This document shows, one piece after another, positions 4,493 to 5,385 of a stretch of 5,385 nt of DNA. How positions within the stretch are numbered: position 1 is the first letter of the stretch; each line of letters opens with the position of its first letter. This DNA is from Thermoprotei archaeon (GTDB taxonomy: Archaea > Thermoproteota > Thermoprotei > Thermofilales > B20-G17), in the NCBI GenBank assembly GCA_003650785.1, contig QMRW01000085.1, positions 1-5,385 on the forward strand, written 5' to 3'. Under the pieces are notes generated by a model. The model was not told where the DNA came from and made no database searches. It saw only the letters and a list, made by a program, of their open reading frames with translations. The translations under genes were made by a program, and so were the position numbers.

Positions 4493-5385
4493 TCATAGCT
4501 CATATTTGTGTGTTAAGTATTTTTCACTCTCAATAGTTCTCTGTAATCGCTCGTACTTTATCTTCAATTTCCTATACTCTTCTCTCAGTCTTCTTAATTC
4601 TTTGAGCTTGATATTAGGATCTTCAAGTGCTTGATATAGTATAGCACCCTCGGTATTGCGTGGTATAGGGAGCTCCATGAGGTAGCATACTGTGGGTACG
4701 ATATCGGTAAGCCAACAGGTTCTCTCCATTACATATCCTCTTTTTATACCTGGACCTGCCATTATGAGAAGCCCTTTTAGGGATCTCGCCTTAAGCTCAC
4801 CGGTAGGGAGAAATGTCCCATGTTCTCCTCGATACCTGGGATCTATAGCATACACTATATCCCCTACCCTATCACCGTATAACCCTATGATCCTTGCATC
4901 TTCTTTTTTGAGAGCTAATATAATGGGCTTAATTCCAGTCTCGGGGTCTGTGTAGTCGTATAGTGCTCTAATAACCTCATCTCTAACCCTATCGTAGTCC
5001 TTAGGATCTACTATTCCATGAGGATCCCTTCCCTTGAGGTTTATGTATATGTATGCAGCTCTCTGGGGTACAGCCTTAGTCTTCTCCCAGTTGATCACTA
5101 TTTTACCATCCTCTTCTACTCTATAATCGGCTAAACCCGCTTCAGCGAGTATTTTCAATATACTAGGTCTAGCGTAGAGATGGGGTTTAGCTCCGTGATC
5201 TGATACCAGTACGACTATAGTTTCGCTTAGGTCTACTTTCTCGAGTATCCTGCCTACCATCTTATCCAGACTCTTATAGAATCCTAGCTCGGCCTTCCTA
5301 TACAATTCCTCCTCTCCAGCTTCTTCAGGCCCGGGTGGTTCCAGTTTTCTCATGAATGCATGGTATGCCCAGTCTGGACAGTGTG
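4493..5385 (-). CDS. alkaline-phosphatase-superfamily phosphodiesterase/nucleotide pyrophosphatase-like protein (C-terminal part)
   Basis: Metal-dependent hydrolase of the alkaline phosphatase superfamily, closest by eye to the type I phosphodiesterase/nucleotide pyrophosphatase-like group. The frame runs open past ATG 5353 to the window edge: ten more codons (HCPDWAYHAF) are readable upstream, so that ATG is internal and the N-terminus is missing. Visible metal ligands are DxxxH (DWAYH, 5374-5360), Asp-His in LVSDHGAKP (5200-5195) and His in GEHGTFLPTGEL (4822-4820). The nucleophile Thr/Ser and first Asp should lie outside the window. Downstream, IMAGPGIKRG and WLTDIVPTVCYLMELPIP are typical of the superfamily's C-terminal half. 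The last 37 or so residues are highly charged (LKELRRLREEYRKLKIKYER) and likely form a helix or coiled coil. No membrane segment is visible. Substrate unknown: phosphomonoester, nucleotide, glycolytic phosphosugar or sulfate ester are all possible. The nucleotidyltransferase gene follows 37 bp downstream. Confidence 0.88.
   Translation of the reverse strand, partial: HCPDWAYHAFMRKLEPPGPEEAGEEELYRKAELGFYKSLDKMVGRILEKVDLSETIVVLVSDHGAKPHLYARPSILKILAEAGLADYRVEEDGKIVINWEKTKAVPQRAAYIYINLKGRDPHGIVDPKDYDRVRDEVIRALYDYTDPETGIKPIILALKKEDARIIGLYGDRVGDIVYAIDPRYRGEHGTFLPTGELKARSLKGLLIMAGPGIKRGYVMERTCWLTDIVPTVCYLMELPIPRNTEGAILYQALEDPNIKLKELRRLREEYRKLKIKYERLQRTIESEKYLTHKYEL

Noticed and set aside
4692..4955. 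Open frame on the + strand inside the phosphodiesterase gene
   Set aside because: Antisense shadow covering the conserved HGTF region of the real gene.

Overview
The window looks like ordinary chromosomal housekeeping DNA from a thermophilic crenarchaeon (Thermoproteota). I infer this from four things: an archaeal 20S proteasome beta subunit beside an archaeal KH-type CPSF nuclease, an archaeal MCTS1-like PUA protein, BRE/TATA-type promoters, and AGA/AGG, ATA and CTA codon preference in an AT-rich background. I cannot name the order or genus. I see no tRNA, rRNA, CRISPR array, insertion sequence or sign of recent transfer.

Layout. On the + strand, psmB (start at 102 or 72, end 749) is followed after about 116 bp by the gene for aCPSF1/FttA (866-2773), which has its own TATA box. 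Only 7 bp later, convergent and on the - strand, lies an MCTS1/Tma20-like PUA gene (2781-3293). Upstream of it on the same strand are a predicted nucleotidyltransferase of unknown substrate (3397-4455) and the C-terminal part of an alkaline-phosphatase-superfamily phosphodiesterase/phosphatase (4493 to beyond 5385), which is cut by the window edge. No gene-free stretch exceeds about 120 bp.

Function. The two + strand genes belong to protein degradation (20S core particle) and RNA 3'-end formation with transcription termination. The PUA gene points to the small ribosomal subunit (recycling or re-initiation, by analogy with eukaryotic MCTS1). The nucleotidyltransferase and the phosphohydrolase have recognisable catalytic centres but no substrate that can be read from the sequence. 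The theme is information processing and protein turnover, not an obvious dedicated pathway.

Most worth a second look: small ORFs in the leaders of aCPSF1 and the MCTS1-like gene that begin about where the TATA box would place transcription start; the 7-bp convergent junction with no visible terminator at the end of the termination-factor gene itself; an altered GxxG loop in the aCPSF1 KH region; and the uncharacterised three-part nucleotidyltransferase. I did not find a convincing new multi-gene system.
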